This document shows positions 1 through 15,712 of a stretch of DNA of 64,000 nt, in pieces. The notes beneath the pieces were generated by a model. The model saw only the letters and a list, made by a program, of their open reading frames with translations, was not told where the DNA came from and made no database searches. The DNA comes from Atherix ibis. Lineage: Eukaryota; Arthropoda; Insecta; Diptera; Athericidae. Every line of letters starts with the position of its first letter. Positions within the stretch are counted from its first letter, which is position 1. A program made the translations under genes and the position numbers. The stretch is taken from positions 80,462,806-80,526,805 of the forward strand of contig OY282608.1 in assembly GCA_958298945.1 (NCBI GenBank), read 5' to 3'.

Positions 1-2520
1 ACCAACAAACCAACAAACCAACAAACCAACAAACCAACAAACCAACAAACCAACAAACCAACAAACCAACAAACCAACAAACCAACAAACCAAAAAACCA
101 ACAAGCCAAAAAGCCAACAAGCCAACAAGCCAACAAGCCAACAAACCAACAAACCAACAAACCAACAAGCCAACAAGCCAACAAACTAATACGCCAACAA
201 ACGAACAAACGAACAAACCAACAAACCAACAAACCAACAAACCAACAAACCAACAAACAAACAAACCAACAAACCAACAAACCAACAAACCAACAAACCA
301 ACAAACCAACAAACCAACAAACCAACAAACCAACAAGCCAACAAGCCAACAAACCAACAAACCAACAAACTAACAAACCGACAAAGTAACAAACCAACAA
401 ACCAACAAGCCAACAAACCAACAAACCAACAAACCAACAAACCAACAAGCCAACAAACCAAAAATCAACACACGAACAAACCAACAAACCTACAAACCAA
501 CAAACCAACAAGCCAACAAACCAAAAAACCAAAAAACCAAAAAACCAACAAACCAACAAACCAACAAACCAACAAACCAACAAACCAACAAACCAACAAA
601 CCAACAAACCAACAAACCAACAAACCAACAAACCAACAAACAACAAGCCAACAAACAAAAAAAAACAACAAACGAACAAACCAACAAACCCACAAACCAA
701 CAAACCAACAAACCAACAAACCAACAAACCAACAAACCAACAAACCAACAAACAAACAAACCAACAAAACAACAAACCAACAAACCAACAATCCAGCAAA
801 CCAACAAACCAACAAACCACTAAGCCAACAAGCCAACCAACCAACAAGCCAACAAATGAACAAACCATCAAACCAACAAACCAACAAACAAATAAACCAA
901 CAAACCAACAAACGAACAAACCAACAAACCAACAAACCAACAAACCAACAAACCAACAAACCAACAAACCAACAAACCAACAAACCAACAAACCAACAAA
1001 CCAACAAACCAACAAACCAAAAAATCAACAAGCCAAAAAGTCAACAAGCCAACAAGCCAACAAGCCAACAAACCAACAAACCAACAAACCAACAAGCCAA
1101 CAAGCCAACAAACTAATACGCCAACAAACGAACAAACGAACAAACCAACAAACCAACAAACCAACAAACCAACAAACCAACAAACAAATAAACCAACAAA
1201 CCAACAAACCAACAAACCAACAAACCAACAAACCAACAAACCAACAAACCAACATACCAACAAACCAACAATCCAACAAATCAACAAGCCAACAACCCAA
1301 CAAACCAATAAGCCAACATAAGAACAACCGAACAAACCAACAAAACAACAAACCAACGAAACAACAAGCCAACAAAGCAACAAACCAACAAACCAACAAA
1401 CCAACAAACCAACAAACCAACAAACCAAAAAACGAAAAACCAACAAACCAATACACGAACAAATCAACAAACCAACAAACCAAGTAACCAACCAACCATC
1501 AAACCAACAAACCAACAAGCCAACAAATCGACAAACCAACAAGCCAACAAACCAACAAACTAACAAACCGACAAAGTAACAAACCAACAAATGAACAAGC
1601 CAACAAACCAACAAACCAACAAACCAACAAAGCAACAAGCCAACAAATCAAAAACCAACACACGAACAAACCAACAAACCAACAAACCAACAAACCAACA
1701 AGCCAACAAACCAAAAAACCAAAAAACCAAAAAACCAACAAACCAACAAACCAACAAACCAACAAACCAACCAACCAACAAACCAACAAACCAACAAACC
1801 AAAAAAACAACAAACGAACAAACCAACAAACCCACAAACCAACAAACCGACAAACCAACAAACCAACAAACCAACAAACCAACAAACCAACAAACCAACA
1901 AACCAACAAACCAACAAACAAACAAACCAACAAAACAACAAATGAACAAACCAACTATCCAGCAAACCAACAAACCAACAAACCACTAAGCCAACAAGCC
2001 AACAAACCAACAAGCCAACAAACGAACAAACCACCAAACCAACAAACCAACAAACAAATAAACCAACAAACCAACAAACGAACAAACCAACAAACCAACA
2101 AACCAACAAACCAACAAACCAACAAACCAACAAGCCAACAAGGCAACAAACCAACAAACCAACAAACCAACAAGCCAACAAGCCAACAAACTAATACGCC
2201 AACAAACGAACAAACGAACAAACCAACAAACCAACAAACCAACAAACCAACAAACAAATAAACCAACAAACCAACAAACCAACAAACCAACAAACCAACA
2301 AACCAACAAATCAACAAGCCAACAACCCAACAAACCAATAAGCCAACATAAGAACAACCGAACAAACCAACAAAACAACAAACCAACGAACCAACAAGCC
2401 AACAAAGCAACAAACCTACAAACCAACAAACCAACAAACCAACAAACCAACAAACCAAACAACGAAAAACCAACAAACCAACACACGAACAAATCAACAA
2501 ACCAACAAACCAAGTAACCA
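1..2520. repeat. Block A, first copy
   Basis: This stretch of octamers carries a distinctive series of variants. Examples are a run of nine A's near 657-665, an isolated ATG-bearing octamer at 856, and the markers TAATACGCC (about 188, 1113 and 2192) and AAGTAACC (near 1490 and 2513). The same series returns at about 16.0-18.5 kb at a constant offset of 16,011 bp over most of its length, and 16,003 bp near the start. Inside the block, sections of about 1 kb resemble one another: the TAATACGCC and AAGTAACC markers each come more than once. This suggests an older internal duplication. There is no gene here. Confidence 0.85.
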
Positions 2521-5486
2521 ACAAACCATCAAATCAACAAACCAACAAGCCAACAAATCGACAAAACAGCAAACCAACAAACCAACAAACCAACAAGCCA
2601 AGAAGCCAACAAACCAAAAAATCAACAAACCAATAAGCTAACAAACAAACCAACCAACAAACCAACAAACCAACAAACCAACAAGCAGACAAACCAAAAA
2701 ACCAACAAACGAACAAACGAACAAACCAACAAACCAACAAACCAACAAACCAACAAACCAACAAACTAACAAACGAACAAACCAACAAACCAACAAACCA
2801 ACAAACCAACAAACCAACAAACCAACAAACCAACAAACCAATAAACCAACAAACCAACAAGCCAACAAACCAACAAACAAACAAACCAACAAACCAACAA
2901 ACCAACAAACCAACAAACCAACAAACCAACAAACGAACAAACCAACAAACCAACAAATCAACAAACCAACAAACGAACAAACCAACAAACCAACAAACCA
3001 AGAAACCAACAAACCAACAAACCAAAAAACCAACAAACCAACAAACCAACAAACAAACAAGCCAACAAACCAACAAACCAACAAACCAAAAAACCAACAA
3101 GAGAACAAACCAACAAACCAACAAACCAACAAACCAACAAACCAACAAACCAACAAAACAACAAACCAACAAACCAACAAACCAACAAACCAACAAACCA
3201 ACAAACCAACAAACCAACAAGCCAACAATCCAACAAGCCAACAAACGAACAAACGAACAAACCAACAAACCAATAAACCAACAAACCAACAAGTCAACAA
3301 ACCAACAAATCAACAAACCAACAAACCAACAAACGAACAAACCAACAAACGAACAAACCAACAAACCAGAAAATCAACAAGCTAACAAACGAACAAACAA
3401 ACAAACCAACAAACCAACAAACCAATAAACCAACAAACGAACAAACCAACAAACCAACAAATCAACAAACCAACAAACCAACAAGATAACAAGCCAACAA
3501 ACTAACGAACCAAAAAACCAGCAAACCAAAAAACCTAGAAACCAACAAGCCAACAAACTAACAAACCAACCAATATACAAACCAACAAACCAACAAACCA
3601 ACAAACCAAAAAACGAAAAACCAACAAACCAACACACGAACAAACCATCAAACCAACAAACCAACAAGCCCACAAATCGACAAACCCGCAAACCAACAAA
3701 CCAACAAACCAACAAGCCAAGAAGCCAACAAACCAAAAAATCAACAAACCATTAAGCCAACAAACGAACAAACCAACAAACAAACAAACCAACAAACCAA
3801 CAAACCAACAAACCAACAAGCCAACAAACCAAAAAACCAACAAACGAACAAACGAACAAACCAACAAACCAACAAACCAACAAACCAACAAACCAACAAA
3901 CCAACAAACCAATAAACGAACAAACCAACAAACGAACAAACCAACAAACCAACAAACCAACAAACCAACAAACCAATAAACCAACAAACCAACAAGCCAA
4001 CAAACCAACAAACAAACAAACCAACAAACCAACAAACCAACAAACCAACAAACCAACAAACCAACAAACCAACAAACCAACAAACCAACAAATCAACAAA
4101 CCAACAAACGAACAAACCAACAAACCAACAAACCAACAAACCAAAAAACCAACAAGAGAACAAACCAACAAAACAACAAACTAACAAACCAATAAACCAA
4201 CAAACCAAAAAACCAACAAACCAACAAACCAACAAACCAACAAACCAACAAGCCAACAAACCAACAAACTAACAAGCAAACAAGCTAACAAACCAAAAAA
4301 TCAACAAACGAACTAACAAACAAACCAACAAACCAACAAACCAACAAACCAACAAACCAACAAACCAACAAACAAACAAACCAACAAACCAACAAAACAA
4401 CAAACCAACAAACCAACAAACCAACAAACCAACAAACCAACAAACCAACAAACCAACAAACCAATAAACCAACAACCCAACAAACCAACAAACCAACAAA
4501 CCAACAAACCAACAAACCAACAAACAAACAAACCAACAAAACCACAAACCACAAACCAACAAACCAACAAACCAACAAACAACCAAGCCAACAAGCCAAC
4601 AAACCAACAAGCCAACAAACGAACAAACGAATAAACCATCAAACCAACAAACCAACAAACAAATTAACCAAGAAACCAACAAACGAACAAACCAACAAAC
4701 CAACAAACCAAAAAACCAACAAACCAACAAACCAATAAAACAACAAACCAACAAACCAACAAAACAACAAACCAACAAACCAACAAACCAACAAACCAAC
4801 AAACCAACAAACCAACAAGCCAACAAACCAACAAACAAACAAACAAACAAACCAACAAACAAACAAACCAACAAACCAACAAACCAACAAACCAACAAAC
4901 CAACAAACCAACAAATAAACAAACCAACAAACCAACAAACCAACAAAACAACAAGCCAACAAACCAACAAACCAACAAACCAACAAACCAACAAACTAAC
5001 AAACCAACAAGCCAACAAGCCAACAAACCAACAAACCAACAAACCAACAAACAAACAAACCAACAAAGCAATAAAACAACAAACCAACAAACCAACAAAC
5101 CAACAAACCAACAAACCAACAAACCAACAAACCAACAAACCAACAAGCGAACAAACCAAAAAACCAACAAACCAACCAACCAACAAACCAACAAGCCAAC
5201 AAACCAACAAACAAACAAACAAACAAACCAACAAACAAACAAACCAACAAACCAACAAACCAACAAACCAACAAACCAACAAACCAACAAATAAACAAAC
5301 CAACAAACCAACAAACCAACAAAACAACAAGCCAACAAACCAACAAACCAACAAACCAACAAACCAACAAACTAACAAACCAACAAGCCAACAAGCCAAC
5401 AAACCAACAAACCAACAAACCAACAAACAAACAAACCAACAAAGCAATAAAACAACAAACCAACAAACCAACAAACCAACAAACCA
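2521..5486. repeat. Higher-order repeat B, copy 1 (2,966-bp unit)
   Basis: The unit starts just after an AAGTAACC marker, with ACCATCAAAT at 2525, and the same start returns at 5491. Conceptual translations in every frame from about 2534 to 4986 match those from 5500 to 7952, so the two copies look identical at base level over this range. 2,966 is not a multiple of 8 (370 octamers plus 6 bp), which shows that the unit contains net register-shifting octamers. The end of this copy includes an extra 376-bp duplication that the second copy lacks. Confidence 0.88.
4810..5486. repeat. 376-bp tandem duplication inside B copy 1
   Basis: A block beginning with an AAGCC octamer followed by a run of ACAAACAA octamers at about 4817-4860 returns at about 5193-5236. 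The pair of markers ending in AAAGCAATAAAACAAC occurs near 5067 and near 5443. The offset is 376 bp, exactly 47 octamers. The second sub-unit is cut at about 5486, where B copy 2 begins. In B copy 2 the equivalent region is present once, so this duplication is a difference between the copies. Confidence 0.8.
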
Positions 5487-8160
5487 ACAAACCATCAAAT
5501 CAACAAACCAACAAGCCAACAAATCGACAAAACAGCAAACCAACAAACCAACAAACCAACAAGCCAAGAAGCCAACAAACCAAAAAATCAACAAACCAAT
5601 AAGCTAACAAACAAACCAACCAACAAACCAACAAACCAACAAACCAACAAGCAGACAAACCAAAAAACCAACAAACGAACAAACGAACAAACCAACAAAC
5701 CAACAAACCAACAAACCAACAAACCAACAAACTAACAAACGAACAAACCAACAAACCAACAAACCAACAAACCAACAAACCAACAAACCAACAAACCAAC
5801 AAACCAATAAACCAACAAACCAACAAGCCAACAAACCAACAAACAAACAAACCAACAAACCAACAAACCAACAAACCAACAAACCAACAAACCAACAAAC
5901 GAACAAACCAACAAACCAACAAATCAACAAACCAACAAACGAACAAACCAACAAACCAACAAACCAAGAAACCAACAAACCAACAAACCAAAAAACCAAC
6001 AAACCAACAAACCAACAAACAAACAAGCCAACAAACCAACAAACCAACAAACCAAAAAACCAACAAGAGAACAAACCAACAAACCAACAAACCAACAAAC
6101 CAACAAACCAACAAACCAACAAAACAACAAACCAACAAACCAACAAACCAACAAACCAACAAACCAACAAACCAACAAACCAACAAGCCAACAATCCAAC
6201 AAGCCAACAAACGAACAAACGAACAAACCAACAAACCAATAAACCAACAAACCAACAAGTCAACAAACCAACAAATCAACAAACCAACAAACCAACAAAC
6301 GAACAAACCAACAAACGAACAAACCAACAAACCAGAAAATCAACAAGCTAACAAACGAACAAACAAACAAACCAACAAACCAACAAACCAATAAACCAAC
6401 AAACGAACAAACCAACAAACCAACAAATCAACAAACCAACAAACCAACAAGATAACAAGCCAACAAACTAACGAACCAAAAAACCAGCAAACCAAAAAAC
6501 CTAGAAACCAACAAGCCAACAAACTAACAAACCAACCAATATACAAACCAACAAACCAACAAACCAACAAACCAAAAAACGAAAAACCAACAAACCAACA
6601 CACGAACAAACCATCAAACCAACAAACCAACAAGCCCACAAATCGACAAACCCGCAAACCAACAAACCAACAAACCAACAAGCCAAGAAGCCAACAAACC
6701 AAAAAATCAACAAACCATTAAGCCAACAAACGAACAAACCAACAAACAAACAAACCAACAAACCAACAAACCAACAAACCAACAAGCCAACAAACCAAAA
6801 AACCAACAAACGAACAAACGAACAAACCAACAAACCAACAAACCAACAAACCAACAAACCAACAAACCAACAAACCAATAAACGAACAAACCAACAAACG
6901 AACAAACCAACAAACCAACAAACCAACAAACCAACAAACCAATAAACCAACAAACCAACAAGCCAACAAACCAACAAACAAACAAACCAACAAACCAACA
7001 AACCAACAAACCAACAAACCAACAAACCAACAAACCAACAAACCAACAAACCAACAAATCAACAAACCAACAAACGAACAAACCAACAAACCAACAAACC
7101 AACAAACCAAAAAACCAACAAGAGAACAAACCAACAAAACAACAAACTAACAAACCAATAAACCAACAAACCAAAAAACCAACAAACCAACAAACCAACA
7201 AACCAACAAACCAACAAGCCAACAAACCAACAAACTAACAAGCAAACAAGCTAACAAACCAAAAAATCAACAAACGAACTAACAAACAAACCAACAAACC
7301 AACAAACCAACAAACCAACAAACCAACAAACCAACAAACAAACAAACCAACAAACCAACAAAACAACAAACCAACAAACCAACAAACCAACAAACCAACA
7401 AACCAACAAACCAACAAACCAACAAACCAATAAACCAACAACCCAACAAACCAACAAACCAACAAACCAACAAACCAACAAACCAACAAACAAACAAACC
7501 AACAAAACCACAAACCACAAACCAACAAACCAACAAACCAACAAACAACCAAGCCAACAAGCCAACAAACCAACAAGCCAACAAACGAACAAACGAATAA
7601 ACCATCAAACCAACAAACCAACAAACAAATTAACCAAGAAACCAACAAACGAACAAACCAACAAACCAACAAACCAAAAAACCAACAAACCAACAAACCA
7701 ATAAAACAACAAACCAACAAACCAACAAAACAACAAACCAACAAACCAACAAACCAACAAACCAACAAACCAACAAACCAACAAGCCAACAAACCAACAA
7801 ACAAACAAACAAACAAACCAACAAACAAACAAACCAACAAACCAACAAACCAACAAACCAACAAACCAACAAACCAACAAATAAACAAACCAACAAACCA
7901 ACAAACCAACAAAACAACAAGCCAACAAACCAACAAACCAACAAACCAACAAACCAACAAACTAACAAACCAACAAGCCAACAAGCCAACAAACCAACAA
8001 ACCAACAAACCAACAAACAAACAAACCAACAAAGCAATAAAACAACAAACCAACAAACCAACAAACCAACAAACCAACAAACCAACAAACCAACAAACCA
8101 ACAAACCAACAAGCGAACAAACCAAAAAACCAACAAACCAACCAACCAACAAACCAACAA
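5487..8160. repeat. Higher-order repeat B, copy 2
   Basis: This copy follows copy 1 in direct tandem at an offset of 2,966 bp and matches it from ACCATCAAAT at 5491 to the CCAACCAACC marker near 8150. Beyond about 8160 the variant order departs from copy 1: copy 1 goes on with an AAGCC octamer, this one with plain octamers and then a 6-bp CACAAACC interruption near 8170. A third, partial copy of the same unit lies at about 18,532-20,800. Confidence 0.88.
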
Positions 8161-10825
8161 ACCAACAAACCACAAACCAACAAACTAACAAACCAACAAA
8201 CCAACAAACCAACAAACCAACAAACCGACAAACCAACAACCCAACAAACCAACAAACCAACAAACCAACAAATTAACAAACAAACAAACCAACAAAACAA
8301 CAAACCAACAAACCAACAATCCAACATACCAACAAACCAACAAACCAACAAGCCAACAAGCCAACAAACGAACAAACGAACAAACCATCAAACCAACAAA
8401 CCAACAAACAAATAAACCAACAAACCAACAAACGAACAAACCAACAAAACAACAAACCAACAAACCAACAAACCAACAAACCAACAAACCAACAAACCAA
8501 CAAATCAACCAACCAACAAACCAACAAACCAACAAACCAATAAACCAACAAACCAACAAACCAACAAACCTACAAACCAACAAGCCAATAAACCAACAAA
8601 CCAACAAACCAATAAACCAACAAAGCAACAAACCAACAAATCAACAAGCCAACAAACCAACAAACCAACAAACCAACAAACCAGCAAACCAACAAACCAA
8701 CAAGCCAACAAACCAACAAACCAACAAACTAACAAACGAAGAAACCAACAAACCAACAAACCAACAAACCAACAAACCAACAAGCCAACAAATCAAAAAA
8801 CCAACAAACCAAAAAACCAACAAACCAACAAACCAACAAACCAACAAACCAACAAACCAACAAACCAACAAACCAACAAGCCAACAAACGAACAAACCAA
8901 CAAGCCAACAAGCCAACAAACCAAAAAACCAACACACGAACAAACCAAAAAACCAACAAACCAACAAACCAACAAACCAACAAACCAACAAACCAACAAC
9001 CCAACAAACCAACAAGCCAACAAGCCAACAAACCAACAAACCAACAAACCAACAAGCCAACAAACAAAAAAACCAACAAACGAAAAAACCAACAAACCAA
9101 TAATCCAATAAACCAAAAAATCAACAAGCCAACAAACGAACAAACCAACAAACAAACAAACCAACACACCAACAAACAAACAAAACAACAAACAAACAAA
9201 CCAACAAACCAACAAACCAACAAACAAACAAACCAACACAACAACAAACCAACAATCCAACGAACCAACAAACCAACAAACCAACAAGCCAACAAACCAA
9301 CACGCCAACAAACGAACAAACGAAAATACCAACAAACCAACAAACAAATAAACCAACAAACCAACAAACGAACAAACCAACAAACCAACAAACCCACAAA
9401 ACAACAAACCATAAAACCAAAAAACCAACAGACTAACAAACCAACAAACCAACAAACCAACAAACCAACAAGCCAACAACCCAACAAACCAACAAGCCAA
9501 CAAACGAACAAACAAACAAATCAACAAACCAACAAACAAACAAACCAACAAACCAACAAACCAAAAAAACCAACAAACCAACAAACAAATAAACCAACAA
9601 ACCAACAAACCAACAAACCAACAAACCAACAAACCAACAAACCAACAAACCAACAAGCCAACAAAGCAACAAACCAACAAACCAACCAACCAACAAACCA
9701 ACAAACCAACAAACCAACAAACCAACAAATCAACAAACCAACAAGCCAACAAGGTAACAAACCAACAAACCAACAAGCCAACAAACCAACAAACCAACAA
9801 ACCAACAAACCAACAAACCAACACAACAACAAACCAACAAGCCAACAAGCCAACAAACCAACAAGCCAACAAACAAACAAACGAACAAACCAACAAACCA
9901 ACAAACCAACAAATAAACAAACCAACAAACCAAAAAACCAACAAACGAGTCATCCAACAAACCAACAAACCAACAAACCAACAAACCAACAAACCAACAA
10001 ACCAACAAACCAACAAACCAACAAACCAACAAACCAACAAACCAACAAGCCAACAAACCAAAAAACCAACAGACCAAGAAACCAACCAACCAACAAACCA
10101 ACAAACAAACAAACGAACAAACCAACAAACCAACAAACCAACAAATAAACAAACCAACAAACCAAAAAACCAACAAACGAGCAATCCAACAAACCAACAA
10201 ACCAACAAACCAACAAACCAACAAACCAACAAACCAACAAACCAACAAACCAACAAACCAACAAACCAACAAGCCAACAAACCAAAAAGCCAACAGACCA
10301 AGAAACCAACCAACCAACAAACCAACAAACCAACAAGCCAACAAAACAACAAACCAACAATCAAACAAACCAACAAACCAACAAACCAACAAACCAACAA
10401 ACCAACAAGCCAACAAACCAACAAACCAACAAACCAACAAACCATCAAACCAACAAACCAAGAAACCAACAAACCAACAAACCAACAAGCCAACAAACTA
10501 ACAAGCCAACAAACGAACAAACAAGCAAACCAACAAACCAACAATTCAACAAACCAACAAATTAACAAACCAACAAACCAACAAACCAAAAAACCAATAA
10601 ACGAATAAACCAACAAACCAACAAACCAACAAACCAACAAACGAACAAACCAACAACCCAACAAACGAACAAAGCAACAAAGCAACAAACCAAGTAACCA
10701 ACAAACCAACAAACCAACAAACAAACAAGCCAACAAACCAACAAGCCAACAAGCCAACAAACCAACAAACCAACAAACCAACAAACCAACAAACCAAAAA
10801 GCCAACAAGCCAACAAACCAACAAA
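8161..10825. repeat. Block C, variant-rich octamers with few distant copies
   Basis: This stretch is still wholly octamer DNA, but I could not match its variant order to another long part of the window. It has its own rare variants, such as AAACGAGTCATCC near 9944. One local tandem duplication is visible near 9.9-10.3 kb and is listed separately. A 2.5-kb open frame crosses it on the - strand (to 11,315). That frame is only the VGLLVCWF octapeptide and is not a gene. Confidence 0.7.
9868..10330. repeat. Local tandem duplication of about 232 bp
   Basis: The ordered markers ACAAACAAACGAAC, AAATAAAC, AAACGAG and CAGACCAAGAAACC occur at about 9871, 9911, 9944 and 10,069, and again at about 10,103, 10,143, 10,176 and 10,293. 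The offset is 232 bp (29 octamers), falling to 224 bp at the right end, so one octamer has been lost between the copies. The AAACGAG octamer differs after that point (TCATCC against CAATCC). Confidence 0.75.
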
Positions 10826-13800
10826 CCAACAACCCAACAAGCCAACAAACGAACAAACCAACAAGCAAACAAACCAACAAACCAACAAACAACAAATTAA
10901 CAAACCAACAAACCAAAAAACCAACAAACCAATAAGCCAACAAGCCAACAAACCAAAAAACCAACAAACGAACAAACGAACAAACCAACAAACCAACAAA
11001 CCAACAACCCAACAAACCAACAAGCCAACAAACAAACAAACCAACAAATAAACAAACCAACAAACCAACAAACGAACAAAACAACAAACCAACAAACCAA
11101 TAAACCAAGAAACCAACAAACCAACAAACCAACAAACCAACAAGCCAACAAGCCAACAAACCAGCAACCCAACAAACCAATAAACCAACAAACCAACAAA
11201 CCAAAAAACCAACAAACGAACAAACCAACAAAACAAAAAACCAATAAACCAACAGACCAACAGACCAACAGACCAACAAACTAACAAACCAACAAACCAA
11301 CAAACCAACAAACAAACCTCAAACCAACAAACAAATAAACCAACAAACCAACAAACGAACAAACTAACAAACCAACAAACCAACAAACCAACAAACCAAC
11401 AAACCAACAAACCAACAAACCAACAAACCAACAAACCAACAAACCAACAAGCCAAGAAGCCAACAAACCAACAAACGAACAAACCAACAAACCAACAAGC
11501 CAACAAACCAAAAAACCAACAAACCAAAAAAACCAACAAACCAATAAGCCAACAAGCCAACAAACCAACAAGCCAGCAAACGAATAAACCAATAAACAAA
11601 CAAACCAACAAACAAACAAACCAACAAAACAACAAACGAACAAACCAACAAAGCAACAAACCAAGTAACCAACAAACCAACAAACCAACAAACCAACAAA
11701 CAAACAAGCCAAAAAATCAACAAACCAATAAGCCAACAAGCCAACAAACGAACAAACCAACAAACAAACAAACCAACAAACCAACAAACAACAAACCAAC
11801 AAACCAACAAGCCAAAAAATCAACAAACCAATAAGCCAACAAGCCAACAAACCAAAAAACCAACAAACGAACAAACGAACAAACCAACAAACCAACAAAC
11901 CAACAACCCAACAAACCAACAAGCCAACAAACGAACAAACCAACAAAAAAACAAACCAACAAACCAACAAACGAACAAACCGACAAACCAACAAACCAAG
12001 AAACCAACAAACCAACAAACCAACAAACCCACAAGCAAACAAGCCAACAAACCAACAACCCAACAAACCAATAAACCAACAAACCAACAAACCAAAAAAC
12101 CAACAAACGAACAAACCAACAAAACAACAAACCAACAAAACAACAGACCAACAGACCAACAAACCAACAAACCAACAAACCAACAAACCAACAAACCAAC
12201 AAACCAACAAACCAACAAACGAACAAACCAGTAAACCAACAAAACAAAAAACCAACAAACCATCGAACCAACAAACTAACAAACCAACAAACCAACATGC
12301 CAACAAAAGAACAAACCAACAACAACAAAAAAAAAACCAACAAACCAACAAACCAACAAACCAACAAGCCAACAAACCAAAAAACCAACAAACCAACAAA
12401 CCAACAAACCAACAAACCAACACACCAACAAACCAACGAACCAACAATCCAACAAACCATCAAACCAACAAACAAACAAACCAACAAGCCAACAAGCTAA
12501 CAAACCAGCAAGCACACAAACGAACAAATAAACAAACCTCAAACCAACAAACAAATAAACCAACAAACCAACAAACAAACAAACCAACAAACCAACAAAC
12601 CAACAAACCAACAAACCAACAAACCAACAAACCAACAAACCAACAAACCAACAAACCAACAAGCCAACAAGCCAACAAGCCAACAAGACAACAAACCAAC
12701 AAACGAACAAACCAATAAACCAACAAGCCAACAAACCAAAAAACCAACAAATCAAAAAACCAACAAACCAATAAGCCAACAAGCCAACAAACCAACAAGC
12801 CAGCAAACGAATAAACCAATAAACAAACAAACCAATAAACCAACAAACCAACAAAACAACAAACGAACAAACCAACAAATCAACAAGCCAACGAACTAAC
12901 AAACCAACAAACCAACAAACCAACAAACCAACAAACCAACAAGCCAACAAGCCAACAAACCAACAAACCAACAACCCAACAAGCCAACAAACGAACAAAC
13001 CAACACACCAACAAACCAACAAACCAACAATCCAACAAACCAACAAACCAACAAACAAACAAACCAACAAGCCAACAACCCAACAAACCAATAAACCAAC
13101 AAACCAACAAACCAAAAAACCAACAAACGAACAAACCAACAAAACAACAAACCAACAAACCAACAGACCAACAGACCAACAAACCAACAAACCAAAAAGC
13201 CAACAAACCAACAAACCAACAAACCAACAAACCAACAAACCAACAAACCAACAAACCAACAAACCAACAAACCAACAAACCAACAAACCAACAAGCCAAC
13301 AAAACAAAAAACCAACAAACCAACTAAACCAACAAACTAACAAACCAACAAACCAACATGCCAACAAAACAACAAATCAACAAAAAAACAAACAAACAAA
13401 CCAACAAACCAACAAACCAATAAACCAACAAGCCAACAAACCAAAAAACCAACAAACCAACAAACCAACAAACCAACAAACCAACAAACCAACAAACCAA
13501 CACACCAACAAACCAACAAACCAACAATCCAACAAACCAACAAACCAACAAACAAACAAACCAACAAGCCAACAAGCCAACAAACCAACAAGCCAACAAA
13601 CGAACAAACAAACAAACATCAAACCAACAAACGAATAAACCAACAAACCAACAAACGAACAAACCAACAAACCAACAAACCAACAAACAAACAAAATAAC
13701 AAACCAACAAACCAACAAACCAACAAACCAACAAGCCAACAAACCAACAAACCAACAAACGAACAAACCAACAAACCAACAAGCCAACAAACCAAAAAAC

Positions 13801-15712
13801 AACAAACCAAAAAACCAACAAACCAATAAGCCAACAAGCCAACAAACCAACAAGCCAGCAAACGAATAAACCAATAAACAAACAAACCAACAAACCAACA
13901 AACCAACAAAACAACAAACGAACAAACCAACAAAGCAACAAACCACGTAACCAACAAACCAACAAACCAACAAACCAACAAACAAACAAGCCAACAAATC
14001 AACAAGCCAACAAACCAACAAACCAACAAACCAACAAACCAACAAACCAACAAGACAACAAGCCAACAAACCAACAAACCAACAACCCAACAAGCCAACA
14101 AACGAACAAACCAACAAACAAACAAACCAACAAACCAACAAACAACAAGCCAACAAACCAACAAGCCAAAAAATCAACAAACCAATAAGCCAACAAGCCA
14201 ACAAACCAAAAAACCAACAAATGAATAAACGAACAAATCAACAAACCAACAAACCAACAACACAACAAACCAACAAGCCAACAAACGAACAAACCAACAA
14301 ACAAACAAACCAACAAACCAACAAACGAACAAACCAACAAACCAACAAACCAATAAACCAAGAAACCAACAAACCAACAAACCAACAAACCAACAATCCA
14401 ACAAGCCAACAAACCAACAACCCAACAAGCCAATAAACCAACAAACCAACAAACCAAAAAAACCAACAAACGAACAAACCAACAAAACAACAAACCAACA
14501 AACCAACAGACCTACAAACCAACAAACCAACAAACCAACAAACCAACCAACCAACAAACCAACAAACCAAGAAACCAACAAACCAACAAGCCAACAAGCC
14601 AACAAACCAACAAACCAACAACCCAACAAGCCAACAAACGAACAAACCAACAAACAAACAAACCAACAAACCAACAAACAACAAACCAACAAACCAACAA
14701 GCCAAAAAATCAACAAACCAATAAGCCAACAAGCCAACAAACCAAAAAACCCACAAAGGAACAAATGAACAAACCAACAAACCAACAAACCAACAACCCA
14801 ACAAACCAACACGCCAACAAACGAACAAACCAACAAACAAACAAACCAACAAACCAACAAACGAACAAACCAACAAACCAACAAACCAATAAACCAAGAA
14901 ACCAACAAACCAACAAACCAACAAACCAACAAACCAACAAGCCAACAAGCCAACAAACCAATAACCCAACAAACCAATAAACCAATAAACCAACAAACCA
15001 AAAACCAACAAACGAACAAACCAACAAAACAACAAACCAACAAACCAACAGACCAACAGACCAACAAACCAAAAAACCAAAAAACCAACAAACCAACAAA
15101 CCAACAAACCAACAAACCAACAAACCAACAAACCAACAAGCCAACAAAACAAAAAACCAACAAACCAACAAACCAACAAACTAACAAACCAACAAACCAA
15201 CATGCCAACAAAACAACAAACCAACAAAAAAACAAACAAACAAACCAACAAACCAACAAACCAACAAACCAACAAGCCAACAAACCAAAAAACCAACAAA
15301 CCAACAAACCAACAAACCAACAAACCAACACACTAACAAATCAACAAACCAACAATCCAACAAACCAACAAACCAACAAACAAACAAACCAACAAGCCAA
15401 CAAGCCAACAAACCAACAAGCCAACAAACAAACAAACGAACAAACCAACAAACCAACAACCCAACAAACCAACACGCCAACAAACGAACAAACCAACAAA
15501 CAAACAAACCAACAAACCAACAAACGAACAAACCAACAAACCAACAAACCAATAAACCAAGAAACCAACAAACCAACAAACCAATAAACCAAGAAACCAA
15601 CAAATCAACAAACCAACAAACCAACAAACCAACAAGCCAACAAGCCAACAAACCAACAAACAAACAAACCAACAAGCCAACAAGCCAACAAACCAACAAA
15701 CCAACAACCCAA
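10826..15712. repeat. Block D1, first copy
   Basis: From AACCCAACAAGCC at about 10,828 to AACCCAACAA at about 15,708, the variant order follows that of 24,892-29,790. The offset is 14,066 bp at the left, 14,114 in the middle, then 14,122 and 14,123, and 14,083 at the far right. Most steps are whole octamers (48, 8, 40); one is a single base. The block holds three copies of the ATG-bearing barcode (12,297, 13,358 and 15,202) and several of the AAAAAATCAAC barcode. The right edge is abrupt: block A sequence with its nine-A run follows at once. Confidence 0.85.

Noticed and set aside
8793..11315. 840-codon open frame on the - strand as a hydrophobic membrane protein
   Set aside because: The product is the octapeptide VGLLVCWF with scattered changes. 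The same peptide appears in other frames, there is no ribosome site or start context, and composition does not change at its ends. It is translation of the satellite.
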